A stretch of DNA of 64,000 nt from Chitinophaga chungangae. Its GTDB lineage: Bacteria; Bacteroidota; Bacteroidia; Chitinophagales; Chitinophagaceae. Below are positions 1-8,344 of the stretch, in pieces. The stretch lies in assembly GCF_017742215.1 (NCBI RefSeq), contig NZ_JAGHKP010000002.1:124001-188000 (forward strand). Direction: 5' to 3'. The first letter of the stretch is position 1. Each line of letters begins with the position of its first letter. Both the position numbers and the translations under genes were made by a program. The notes below the pieces were generated by a model that worked only from the letters and a program-made list of their open reading frames with translations, had not been told where the DNA came from and made no database searches.

Positions 1-1328
1 GTATCCGTTTCACTGATGTTTTTTGCAAGCAGCCGTTTTTGCTGGTAACAGAGGCTATCGCTCGGCACCGGGCTGGCATCTTTGGTGCCCGGCGCCAGTG
101 CATTCGTGATGGGGGTTCTGCCGATCATGATCCCATACTTCGCCGCCATTGCTGACAACTCTTTGTGGCTTTGGTTGCCGGCAGTCATTTTGATGGGCTT
201 CCGTTCAAAATGTTTTCCATCAATATAACCTTCATTTCCGCGGTCAGGCCTTAAAAATCCCTGGTCGTACAAACTAATGGCCTTGAAACCCAGGCGGCTG
301 GCATATGATACGATGCTGTCGTTCAGGTTTCCCGCGGCCAGCGCATCCGGAACAAATGCCGCCGGGTCTTTTACCCATTTACCATTAATGGTGGGATAGG
401 GCAATTTTTCCGACAGAACGATTTCCCGGATCACACCCATCAGCGCCGTACTGTCCGGACTGCCCCATAAAGCTACCGAAGAGCCGATGTAATCTACGCC
501 CGGCAAGGGCTGTACATCAATATGATTGGGAATGTTCGCCGCCATATGGGGGATCAGCGAGAAAAATATCTCCCGCTTGACGGAGCGGTTTCTCGATTGA
601 TAGGAGATGGAGATCCGCCCTGCTTTATCTACCTGCGCTGCATCACCATACACCATCCGGTACCAGGGCTCTTTATGCGCATAGAACGCCACATCGCTGA
701 TGCCATTACCCCCCAGGCTGAACACCTGGCCTTCGTGCAAAGTATCCGGAAGGGGAAAACGTTTTGCGTCCGGCGTATGAACGATGTACTGAAAGGGAGC
801 GGCATCGCCAACCGTGGCAGCCTTGCCTCCCAGCGTATTGTCGTTTAACGCCAGCATACCAATGGCATAGTTTACCGCGGCGCTGGTATCCCGCGCCACG
901 CCGATGATCTCCCCCATCAGGTTGGAGATATTGGTATGATAGGCCCCCCACTGTACCGCCTCAATTTCCGCCCGGTTTGAGAGTGACTGCAGCTGCAGTT
1001 TAAAATATTTCTTCTGCGGTTCGATCCGGATATGCGCCACCGATCCATTCGAAAAAGTCAGCTCCAGCAATTTTCCCTTTGCATGATATGCAGCTTTAAC
1101 CGGCGCATAATAGATCTTCTTTCGCCCGTCGTAAATCTGCATCAGCGGAGAAGGCTTGTCTGCAGGACTGAACTCCCTTTGGGGCGTTACCGTGGTATTT
1201 TTCATACTGGTGATGAACCCGCTGCTGTTAATGTGTATTTTAAAGCATGCCGTATTAAATGTCCATTGCGCGGAAACCATACCGGCAGTGCACAAAACGG
1301 CAAGCAACAAACATGCTTTTTTAAACAT
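1..1328 (-). CDS. Secreted protein of unknown family, partial (C-terminus beyond window)
   Basis: An open frame with no stop runs from an ATG at 1328 to the left edge (about 442 residues), so the C-terminus is missing. It begins with a typical signal peptide (Lys-rich start, hydrophobic run, cleavage near VSAQ). The following residues look like a beta-rich domain, and the later part (from about residue 330, with SIVSYASRLGFKAISLYDQG) reads like the start of a TIM-barrel, as in many glycoside hydrolases. I do not recognise the family. It lies 78 bases downstream of a SusC-SusD pair on the same strand, so it is probably a degradative or binding partner of that uptake system. The coding call is secure; any enzymatic role is inferred from position and layout. 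Confidence 0.75.
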   Translation of the reverse strand, partial: MFKKACLLLAVLCTAGMVSAQWTFNTACFKIHINSSGFITSMKNTTVTPQREFSPADKPSPLMQIYDGRKKIYYAPVKAAYHAKGKLLELTFSNGSVAHIRIEPQKKYFKLQLQSLSNRAEIEAVQWGAYHTNISNLMGEIIGVARDTSAAVNYAIGMLALNDNTLGGKAATVGDAAPFQYIVHTPDAKRFPLPDTLHEGQVFSLGGNGISDVAFYAHKEPWYRMVYGDAAQVDKAGRISISYQSRNRSVKREIFFSLIPHMAANIPNHIDVQPLPGVDYIGSSVALWGSPDSTALMGVIREIVLSEKLPYPTINGKWVKDPAAFVPDALAAGNLNDSIVSYASRLGFKAISLYDQGFLRPDRGNEGYIDGKHFERKPIKMTAGNQSHKELSAMAAKYGIMIGRTPITNALAPGTKDASPVPSDSLCYQQKRLLAKNISETD

Positions 1329-1406
1329 TCGGAACTTATTTAAAAACCGGCAACCTCATTTCATTTTCAGTAAAAAACTAAAGTCTGCCTGTTTATTTTG
1401 ATACGT

Positions 1407-3149
1407 TTACTGAAGAGGATCAAAATCGCCGCCCCAGTTATTATTTTGTTTTAACAGGGGATTGCGGTCCAGTATCGCTTTGGGGATACCGTAGATGTAA
1501 TACTGATCCTTCAATGCGATATCCACCGCATCGGTTTCTACAACAGTTGTCGTAAACCGGTCCCATACCACATTAATATCATCCAGCGGCGAAACATTCG
1601 GCTGGCCTGGTTTTAATAAAAGGGCAATGCCATGCCGCTGTTTTAATGCATTCACCATTCCGAATAATTTCCACCGGCGCAGGTCGGACCAGCGTTTGCC
1701 TTCGAAACAAAATTCTACGAAACGTTCTTTCTGGTAAACCGCCCTGAGATCCGGCTGCGAGGTCGCCTTAATACCGTAATTCCCGTCCGCTCCGGCGGTA
1801 ATGCCCGCCCTGTTGCGGATCAGCTTCAGCACGTCTATCGCTTCGGTTGTTTTCCCCAGCTCATTAGCGCATTCACCCAGGTTCATCAATACTTCCGCAT
1901 AACGGATCTCCGGCCAGTCGACGGCCGCATTGTAAACCGTTCCCTTGTCCAGGTTTTTGTCAATTGCCTTGATCCGGTAAAAACTGGAGTTCGACCAAAG
2001 CGGATCTGTGGTTACCTGGTTATGCGCCCCCTCAATACCGGTAGCCCCGGAATAGTTGGTAATAGCGGTAAAATAGGTCCACAGATAACTTTTGTCGTCC
2101 CGCATTCCTTTTAAATACTGGTTGGGCGCCCCATTATAGTAAATATTTGCATAAAACCGGTCGTCCCGGTTACGGAACAACGTGTCGTAGCTTCTTGCCT
2201 GGTCCTTCCAGCCGGAGCCGTCTTTCATTGGAAAGGCATCTACCAGGTCAAGCGAAGGCCGGTCATAACCCACGTCGTCTTTAGACCAGTTCAGCGGCAT
2301 TAACCCGCCCTGAAAGTAAGTAGCCTGCGGGTAATTGTACCGGCGCACCATGATCACCTCTTTGTTCAGTTCATCTTCCCAGATCTTGCTGTAGGGAGCA
2401 TAAAGCCCTTTGCCTCTTTCGTCCAGGAAGTTCCTGGCTGCCAGGTTGGCGTCGTACGCTTTTTGCCAGGATGCAACCCCGCCCAACCCGTTAAACAACG
2501 GGCTGGCATAAAACAGCAGCACCCGTCCTTTAAATGCCAGTGCGGCGCCTTTATCGATCCGGCCCACGTCGTTCCCGGTAAAGGCGTCTGGCAGCAAGCC
2601 GATGGCGTCATCCAGGTCTTTCAAAATTTGTGTAACACATTCAGATGTTTTGTTCCTTGGCATTTGAAGCTGTGTTAAATCGGAAGTGGGCGCCTGTGCG
2701 TTCAGGATCAGCGGTACGCCTCCGTAGCTGCTTACCAGGTTGTGATAAGCCCAGGCTCTCCAAAAAAGCCCCTCGCCTTTCAGCTTATCTTTATCTGCCT
2801 GCGTAAAAGACGATCGATCAATGTTATCCAGCAGGATGTTGACGGACCTGATGTTGTTATATTGCCCGAAATTATTGTAAGAATCAAAAGTGGCGGTCCC
2901 TCTGAACCAGGCATTGGTCTGTTTCTGATAGGCCACTCCCTCATCGGTCCCGTTTGCGGACCCGCTCGGGTTGCCGGGCATCATCGCGGCATAGATCCCA
3001 TTCAGATAAGCCGTTGCTATATTCGGGTCTGACCATACCTGCCCGGGGTCAACCGCGGCCAGGTTCTTTTTGTCCAGCACTTTGCTGCAACCTGCCAATA
3101 CCAGCAGTGCCGCAACAACCGGTACTTTCAGTTTTATAATATCTCTCAT
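1407..3149 (-). CDS. SusD/RagB-family outer-membrane lipoprotein
   Basis: This 580-residue protein starts with a lipoprotein signal whose lipobox ends in LAGC (Cys about 21). SusD proteins sit on the cell surface as the lid of a SusC channel and bind the nutrient. Family features visible are the N-terminal motif around LDKKNLAAVDP, the helical TPR-like central region (RAWAYHNLVSSYGGVPLIL) and the C-terminal RFVEFCFEGKRWSDLRRWK segment typical of SusD_RagB. It follows the SusC gene by 55 bases on the same strand, so the two are very likely co-transcribed. The ligand cannot be told from sequence. Length and architecture are normal for the family. Confidence 0.95.
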   Translation of the reverse strand: MRDIIKLKVPVVAALLVLAGCSKVLDKKNLAAVDPGQVWSDPNIATAYLNGIYAAMMPGNPSGSANGTDEGVAYQKQTNAWFRGTATFDSYNNFGQYNNIRSVNILLDNIDRSSFTQADKDKLKGEGLFWRAWAYHNLVSSYGGVPLILNAQAPTSDLTQLQMPRNKTSECVTQILKDLDDAIGLLPDAFTGNDVGRIDKGAALAFKGRVLLFYASPLFNGLGGVASWQKAYDANLAARNFLDERGKGLYAPYSKIWEDELNKEVIMVRRYNYPQATYFQGGLMPLNWSKDDVGYDRPSLDLVDAFPMKDGSGWKDQARSYDTLFRNRDDRFYANIYYNGAPNQYLKGMRDDKSYLWTYFTAITNYSGATGIEGAHNQVTTDPLWSNSSFYRIKAIDKNLDKGTVYNAAVDWPEIRYAEVLMNLGECANELGKTTEAIDVLKLIRNRAGITAGADGNYGIKATSQPDLRAVYQKERFVEFCFEGKRWSDLRRWKLFGMVNALKQRHGIALLLKPGQPNVSPLDDINVVWDRFTTTVVETDAVDIALKDQYYIYGIPKAILDRNPLLKQNNNWGGDFDPLQ

Positions 3150-3204
3150 TTTCTTTGATTTAAAAATTGGAAATTTAATAACTATGCGTGCTTCGGCTCA
3201 CATC

Positions 3205-6200
3205 TTAAAATTTCAGGTCCAGCCCGATCGAAAAAGTCTTCATGGTAGGATAACTCATAAACTGGTAAAGCTCCGGATCATAGTATTTAAATTTAGAAAT
3301 ATAGAACAGGTTGGTTGCGGCCGCAAAAACCCTCAGGTCTTTTGCATTGATCTTCCTGATTACAGCGGCGGGCAACTGGTAATTCAGGTTTAAATATTTC
3401 ATGCGCAGGAAATCTCCTTTATATACATTGAATGTTGAGGTCCAGGTATACCCATAGGAATGCGCATCGCCCCAGGGATAAATTTTGGGGGTAGTTCCAT
3501 CCGGGTTATCCGCGGTCCAGGAATCGGCGTGATATACAGGCACTTTACCGCCGCCGCCAAAATTCCTGCCCCAGGCGTCGTTATAGCTGACCTTGAAACC
3601 GGAAAGGCCGGAAAGGAGGGTTTCAATGCCAAAGCCTTTATAGGATAAGGAAAGATTCAGACCAAAAGTTACCGGGGCATTGTTGGCGCCAAAGTAGTCG
3701 CCTAACACAACCTGGTCGTAGCCGTCTACCATATTGTCCGGCTTTCCTTCCGGCCCGCTAAGGTCTGCCATCAACATATCGCCCAGTGCCGGCTTCACAC
3801 CATTAATGGTAAACCCGGCGGGCAATTTGTCCAGGTCTTCCTGGGTACGTATAATGCCTTGCGCCTGGTACCCGAACCCGTATGCGCTTGTTTTGCCATT
3901 GGGATTTTCGAAGGGCCGTGCATTTGCCGCAACGTCTTTTTTTATGACCTTATTGGTGGCATAGCTGAAAATACCTTTTACTTCATAGTGAAAGTCGTTG
4001 CCAATGGTATTCTCGTATCCCAGTTCCAATTCGAACCCATTGGAGTTCATTGCCCCATAATTTTCAGCGGGCAATGCGCCTCCAAATTCCGCGGGGATCG
4101 CCAATATCCTGCTTCCCAGGATATCGTAGGTATGGCGTTTCCAATAATCGGCCACCAGCCGTACGTGGTTGAAGGCCGTAAGTTCCAGCCCCAGGTCTAT
4201 GGAATTTGAAGCTTCCCAGGTTAGCGCCGTATTCGGGATTCCGCCATAATTAAGCCTTGGAGCGGCAACACCGGGGTTACCCAGGTAATACGTACTTGAC
4301 TGGATGTTATATTGGTCCAGCCACTGCCAGCCACCAATCGCATCATTACCCGTAGTTGCAAACGATCCTCTTATCTTTAAAAAGTTCAAAGATGACGCGA
4401 TAGCTGTTTTCCGAAAGAAAGGTTCTTTAGATAACACCCAGCCCACAGAGACGGAAGGGAACCAGCCCCAGCGTTTATCAGGCGCAAACTTTACGGAACC
4501 ATCCCTTCTTACCGATGCGGTGAGCAGGTATTTTCCATCATAATCATAGCTCAAACGCCCTATATAAGACAACCTGCCATCCTGCGACTCATTACCTCCC
4601 GTTGACCAATCGGCGTTATTGGCGCTGGCGGCAAAGAACTGGTCCGTAGGAAACAGCGGAAAGTTGTAACGGTACATCGACGTATAATTGTAGGCCCCCT
4701 CAAACTGCTCGTAAGCAGCCAGTACATCTACACTATGCTTCCCAAAACTCCGGGTGTAATTCAACTGCGTATTCAACTGATAATTATCCGTTCTCCCATA
4801 TTCGTTCCCAAGATATTCGGTGCCCGGGTCGCCGCTTTTTATCGTTCCAATTATTGTATCGGTATAAATAAGACTGTTGGCGCCAGCCTTTTTAAACTGA
4901 TACAAGGGCTGCTTTTTTGCAAATGTCTTGATATAGTTATTGGCAAAATTCCTGCTGTACGCCGCTTTTACGCTTAGCCCTTCCACAAAAGGCACTTTGT
5001 ATTCCACGGTCACCAGGCCATCCATGAGCTGGTTCCTGTTTCTGTAGTAGCCGCCGTTCCGCATCATCTCCACCGGGTTCCCCAGCCAGCCGGGATCAAC
5101 CGGCTTACCGTTGATGTAGGGAGGTGCAAACACATCCCAATACAGCAACTTTCCCCAAAGGTTATTCAGGTCCGAAGATCCGTAATCGTATGTAAAATTG
5201 AACCGGTTAAAGGTGCCGAAACTGGAGCTTAAATTCAGCCCTAACGTAAGGTTCTTAACCGGCGTAGCCTGGATGTTCCCTCTAAGATTGTATTTCTTAT
5301 ACCATACATTGGGCAAAAACCCATTTTCATTAAAATAAGAGCCGCCCATATAATAGGTAATTTTATCGTTGCCGCCAGACAACCCCAGAACATGCCGCTG
5401 ACTATTGGGATTTGTATATGCCGCATCGTAATAATTTTCCCCTTTAGGATTTGTTTTCAGCACCCAGTCAATTTCCTCGTCACTCATCCCGCCATTAACC
5501 GACCTGGAAAGCTCCAATCCGTCTTTCAGCGGCATATATTCAGGGAGCTTGCCGGTACGTTGGGTATTGAATGTAGTGGTGAACTGAAATACCGGCCGGC
5601 CGCTTTTGCCTGTTTTTGTTTTAACCAGCACAACCCCGTTTGACGACCGTGATCCGTAAATGGCGGCGGAAGCAGCATCTTTCAATATGGTGATGTCGGA
5701 TACTTCATTGGGGTCCAGGGCGTCGAAACTCGTCTTATCCCTCACTACGCCGTCGATAACAAATACCGGGACCGTATTTCCGCTAAACGAAGAGGCTGCC
5801 CGGATCTTAATGTTGGACCCGGCGCCGGGTGTTCCCGTCTGGCTGCTTACAAACGTACCGGATAACCTTCCGGCCAAAACATTGGATAAGTTGGAGGTAG
5901 GGATCATCTGCACATCATCGGAATTAATAGATGAAACCGCGGAAGTCATTTTGGCTTTAGACTGGTTTCCGTATCCCACTACAACCACCTCATCCATATT
6001 TGACGTGGAAGTTTTCAGTTCCGCCAAAACTTCAGATGAGGATACCGTTATGGTTAATGGCTGGTACCCTACCATTGTGATCGTGATCCGGCTTCCGCGC
6101 GTTACCTGAACTTCAAAATTCCCCTCTGCGTCCGAAACGGTGTTTTGATTGCCTTTTTCTGACCTGATAGTAGCACCGGGCAAGGCGATCCGCTCCACCG

Positions 6201-6315
6201 CTGCAATTACCTTTCCTTTAACCTTCAGGGCATCCTGGGCATACAATAAAGTAGCTGGTAGCACCAGGCAGACGGGGCCCAGTACCTTCAATAGTAATTT
6301 AGTTAGTTTACGCAT
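3205..6315 (-). CDS. SusC/RagA-family TonB-dependent outer-membrane receptor
   Basis: This 1036-residue protein has a signal peptide (1-26), a carboxypeptidase-D-regulatory-like domain (about 32-95), the SusC signature DEVVVVGYG (about 108-116), a plug domain with FVIDGVV and LKDAASAAIYGSRSSNGVV (about 125-235), and a long beta-barrel ending in an aromatic-rich C-terminus (GLDLKF). It lacks the N-terminal STN domain seen in the two sigma-linked SusC proteins of this window. That fits the absence of a sigma/anti-sigma pair here. It imports an oligomer, sugar or peptide, across the outer membrane using TonB energy. It is the first gene of a SusC-SusD-unknown transcript. By eye its composition is more AT-rich than later genes. 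Confidence 0.96.
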   Translation of the reverse strand: MRKLTKLLLKVLGPVCLVLPATLLYAQDALKVKGKVIAAVERIALPGATIRSEKGNQNTVSDAEGNFEVQVTRGSRITITMVGYQPLTITVSSSEVLAELKTSTSNMDEVVVVGYGNQSKAKMTSAVSSINSDDVQMIPTSNLSNVLAGRLSGTFVSSQTGTPGAGSNIKIRAASSFSGNTVPVFVIDGVVRDKTSFDALDPNEVSDITILKDAASAAIYGSRSSNGVVLVKTKTGKSGRPVFQFTTTFNTQRTGKLPEYMPLKDGLELSRSVNGGMSDEEIDWVLKTNPKGENYYDAAYTNPNSQRHVLGLSGGNDKITYYMGGSYFNENGFLPNVWYKKYNLRGNIQATPVKNLTLGLNLSSSFGTFNRFNFTYDYGSSDLNNLWGKLLYWDVFAPPYINGKPVDPGWLGNPVEMMRNGGYYRNRNQLMDGLVTVEYKVPFVEGLSVKAAYSRNFANNYIKTFAKKQPLYQFKKAGANSLIYTDTIIGTIKSGDPGTEYLGNEYGRTDNYQLNTQLNYTRSFGKHSVDVLAAYEQFEGAYNYTSMYRYNFPLFPTDQFFAASANNADWSTGGNESQDGRLSYIGRLSYDYDGKYLLTASVRRDGSVKFAPDKRWGWFPSVSVGWVLSKEPFFRKTAIASSLNFLKIRGSFATTGNDAIGGWQWLDQYNIQSSTYYLGNPGVAAPRLNYGGIPNTALTWEASNSIDLGLELTAFNHVRLVADYWKRHTYDILGSRILAIPAEFGGALPAENYGAMNSNGFELELGYENTIGNDFHYEVKGIFSYATNKVIKKDVAANARPFENPNGKTSAYGFGYQAQGIIRTQEDLDKLPAGFTINGVKPALGDMLMADLSGPEGKPDNMVDGYDQVVLGDYFGANNAPVTFGLNLSLSYKGFGIETLLSGLSGFKVSYNDAWGRNFGGGGKVPVYHADSWTADNPDGTTPKIYPWGDAHSYGYTWTSTFNVYKGDFLRMKYLNLNYQLPAAVIRKINAKDLRVFAAATNLFYISKFKYYDPELYQFMSYPTMKTFSIGLDLKF

Positions 6316-6512
6316 AAAAAAGAATTAAAATAGTCCATCGAAAACCTACCGGTTCCCGGAAAATCGTTGTTATAAAGTTGACGATGCTACCGCGGTTCTA
6401 CAACAGCAGATTTGACCAGATATGATACTATTTTTGCCGGCAAAAGCACCTCGCTATAGCCTGTCCATTTCCTGTTTTCGTTCGAAAAATTCCGCGCTCC
6501 CGGACGAAAAAT

Positions 6513-6542
6513 AAAAGAGGCTTCCGTAAAGAAGCCTCTTTT
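6513..6542 (-). terminator. Intrinsic terminator, 12-bp stem
   Basis: AAAAGAGGCTTC (6513-6524) and GAAGCCTCTTTT (6531-6542) form a perfect 12-bp stem with a six-base loop. The A and T tails make it usable in both directions. It lies just 3' of the DUF4199 gene and upstream of the SusC gene at 6315, so it probably stops transcripts coming from 7715/7064. Confidence 0.85.
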
Positions 6543-6566
6543 ATTTTATTCCCTTCGATCCCTCCA

Positions 6567-7064
6567 TCATGAAGACACCACCGAAACCTTCCTGCTTCTG
6601 ATAAACAGCGAAACGATAACCGAGAAAACCGCACCCGTGATCAGCCCGCCCACAACGCTTTGCACGATAAAAGCCCCGGTGTTCAGCCGTGATTCCGCTT
6701 CCTGCGCCGACATCTGCCGCCGGGACACCGCAAATTCCCGCATATTTTCAAAATACTCCGGGGAAATGAGCCCGGTGGTGATGAGCTGGCTCAACGGGCT
6801 GAGCAAGACCATGAACAGGGTCAGCAGCATGCCGCTTTTAAAGGCCTGGCGGAAGGTGATCGTTCCGCGGAAAACTTTCATTTTCTTTTCGCGTAAAGCG
6901 AGCACATAGATCAATAACGAGGGCAAAAGGATAAACGCCGATACCAGCTGCTGATATTGGATATGGCGGCCGTGCAGCCCGCATACATGTTCTGTAAACA
7001 TCCAGGCCAGATACACCAGGAAGTGGATACCCGCCCATTTGAGCTCGGTTTGATAGTTTTTCAT
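6567..7064 (-). CDS. DUF4199 family membrane protein
   Basis: This 165-residue protein has four predicted membrane segments, near residues 8-25, 38-58, 78-98 and 130-152. Pattern and length match DUF4199, a Bacteroidota inner-membrane family without a known function. The features used are the ITFRQAFKSGMLLTLF segment after the second helix and the charged stretch around FENMREFAVSRRQMSAQEAE between helices three and four. It lies 75 bases downstream of the Crp/Fnr gene on the same strand and ends before a strong terminator, so the two may share a transcript. No catalytic motif is visible. Confidence 0.8.
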   Translation of the reverse strand: MKNYQTELKWAGIHFLVYLAWMFTEHVCGLHGRHIQYQQLVSAFILLPSLLIYVLALREKKMKVFRGTITFRQAFKSGMLLTLFMVLLSPLSQLITTGLISPEYFENMREFAVSRRQMSAQEAESRLNTGAFIVQSVVGGLITGAVFSVIVSLFIRSRKVSVVSS

Positions 7065-7139
7065 GCGTTATGATTTGACAATACGAAATTCGCCAACCGG
7101 TACCGGAAAAAAATTTACAAATGTTGAGAAACGGAAAAA

Positions 7140-7715
7140 TTATTTGCCGCTGATGATGCGGCTCAGCTGGGTAGGCGTAATGCCAAGGTAAGAAGCAATG
7201 TGGTATTTTTTAAGGCGCGGCAGGATCGGGCCATGAGACAGCAGGAACTGCTGGTAACGCGTGGCCGCCGTTTCCGAACGAAAGGCGATTTCGAGCGGTT
7301 CTTTTTCGATCACCCAATGTTTCTCCAGGTAATTGATGTAAAACAGGGCGATATCCTGGTGCGTGTCCACCAGTTTTCTGAACGAACTGAAATCATATTC
7401 CAGCACCGTTGTGTCTTCAATGGCCGTAATGGCAAATTTGCTCGGCGTGCCGGTCATGGTTGCGGTGACAGACGCCGCCAGGCGGTTTTCAGGGAAAAAG
7501 TATTTAATGATCATCTCGCCTTCCGGCGGCAAATAAGACTGATAGGCCAGTCCCTGGCAGATAAAAGCGAATTTCCGGGGCACCTGGCCTTCCATTACCA
7601 GCAGCTCGCCCCTGCGGTACGTTTTTTCCTTTAAGAGGTCTGCCCAGGCCTGCCCGGATGCTTCCGTAACCGGGTAATACCTGCGGATCTGCTGGAAAAA
7701 TTGTGTTTTGCTCAT
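7140..7715 (-). CDS. Crp/Fnr-family transcriptional regulator
   Basis: This 191-residue protein has an N-terminal cyclic-nucleotide-binding-like beta-barrel (about 25-115; RRGELLVMEGQVPRKFAFICQGL) and a short C-terminal helix-turn-helix (about 165-190; IASYLGITPTQLSRIIS). The acidic and arginine residues that bind cAMP in E. coli CRP are not evident, so the effector is unknown, as is usual for this Bacteroidota subgroup. It is divergent from the SusC gene at 8345 across a 629-base gap and could control it or itself. The start is the ATG at 7715, which gives a standard length. Confidence 0.9.
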   Translation of the reverse strand: MSKTQFFQQIRRYYPVTEASGQAWADLLKEKTYRRGELLVMEGQVPRKFAFICQGLAYQSYLPPEGEMIIKYFFPENRLAASVTATMTGTPSKFAITAIEDTTVLEYDFSSFRKLVDTHQDIALFYINYLEKHWVIEKEPLEIAFRSETAATRYQQFLLSHGPILPRLKKYHIASYLGITPTQLSRIISGK

Positions 7716-8344
7716 GTGCCTGATTGAGAAACTAAACTAAAAAATTATTCCTTTTAATAATACCGCCAGATCTTGTGACCGGGTTTCCCTTCCCGGTCGT
7801 ATAGAATTGTTAAAAACTGATACTATTTTCAACTTTTCCCTGCTACCTTCTAAATACAGCACTTGCTCCTGCGCTGGCATGCGCAAAATCTGCGGCCCGA
7901 GGCCTATGGCAAAAAAATACCACTAATAGAGAATAAAGGACAAGGAATTTCAGGCGAATTAGAAGAGCTTTGAATAAAGAACATTGGACGCGTTATGAAT
8001 TCAACAACAAACTAACCAAAATTGGCTGGTGGAATTGTTTATCCGGTCTTGCCTACTTAGATCAAACATTTTTTTTCACTACGAACAGATTCATGTTAAA
8101 TCAACAGGTCAGCAAAAAAATTTTATCGTTCAAAAAAAAGTAACCGACGTTGGCCGCTATTTTTTTGTCCCGTTATGCAAACGATTGCATCAAACGATTG
8201 CATAAAAAGCGGCATTTCGGAAAACGATTTTATCCGTACCTCATCGCTGGGTCAACAGCTTGTTACACAGGAATCAATCGATCAAATATCAATTCACAAT
8301 CACTTGTATCTATTTTTTTAAAACTCTACTTAACGAATTCCCGT
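7716..8344. other. 629-base intergenic region, AT-rich, regulatory
   Basis: No convincing gene is seen between the divergent Crp/Fnr and SusC starts. It contains a hairpin GACCGGG/CCCGGTC (7777-7783 and 7792-7798), AT-rich stretches and a tandem operator-like repeat (8175-8203). A reading frame covering about 7950-8142 ends in TAA and has protein-like composition (for example HWTRYEFNNKL and KIGWWN), but it has no good start codon. It may be a decayed gene fragment or chance. An in-frame extension of the SusC gene to 8150 is possible on paper, but it carries no signal peptide at its start and is taken as non-coding. Confidence 0.5.
8175..8203. promoter_or_regulatory. Candidate LacI/PurR-type operator, tandem
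   Basis: ATGCAAACGATTGCAT (8175-8190) is an inverted repeat (ATGCAA and TTGCAT) with a central CG, the layout typical of LacI-family operators. The 13-base unit CAAACGATTGCAT is then repeated immediately (8178-8190 and 8191-8203), giving two centres 13 bases apart. It lies about 145-170 bases upstream of the SusC start. No LacI-family gene is in the window, so the regulator would be encoded elsewhere. Confidence 0.5.
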
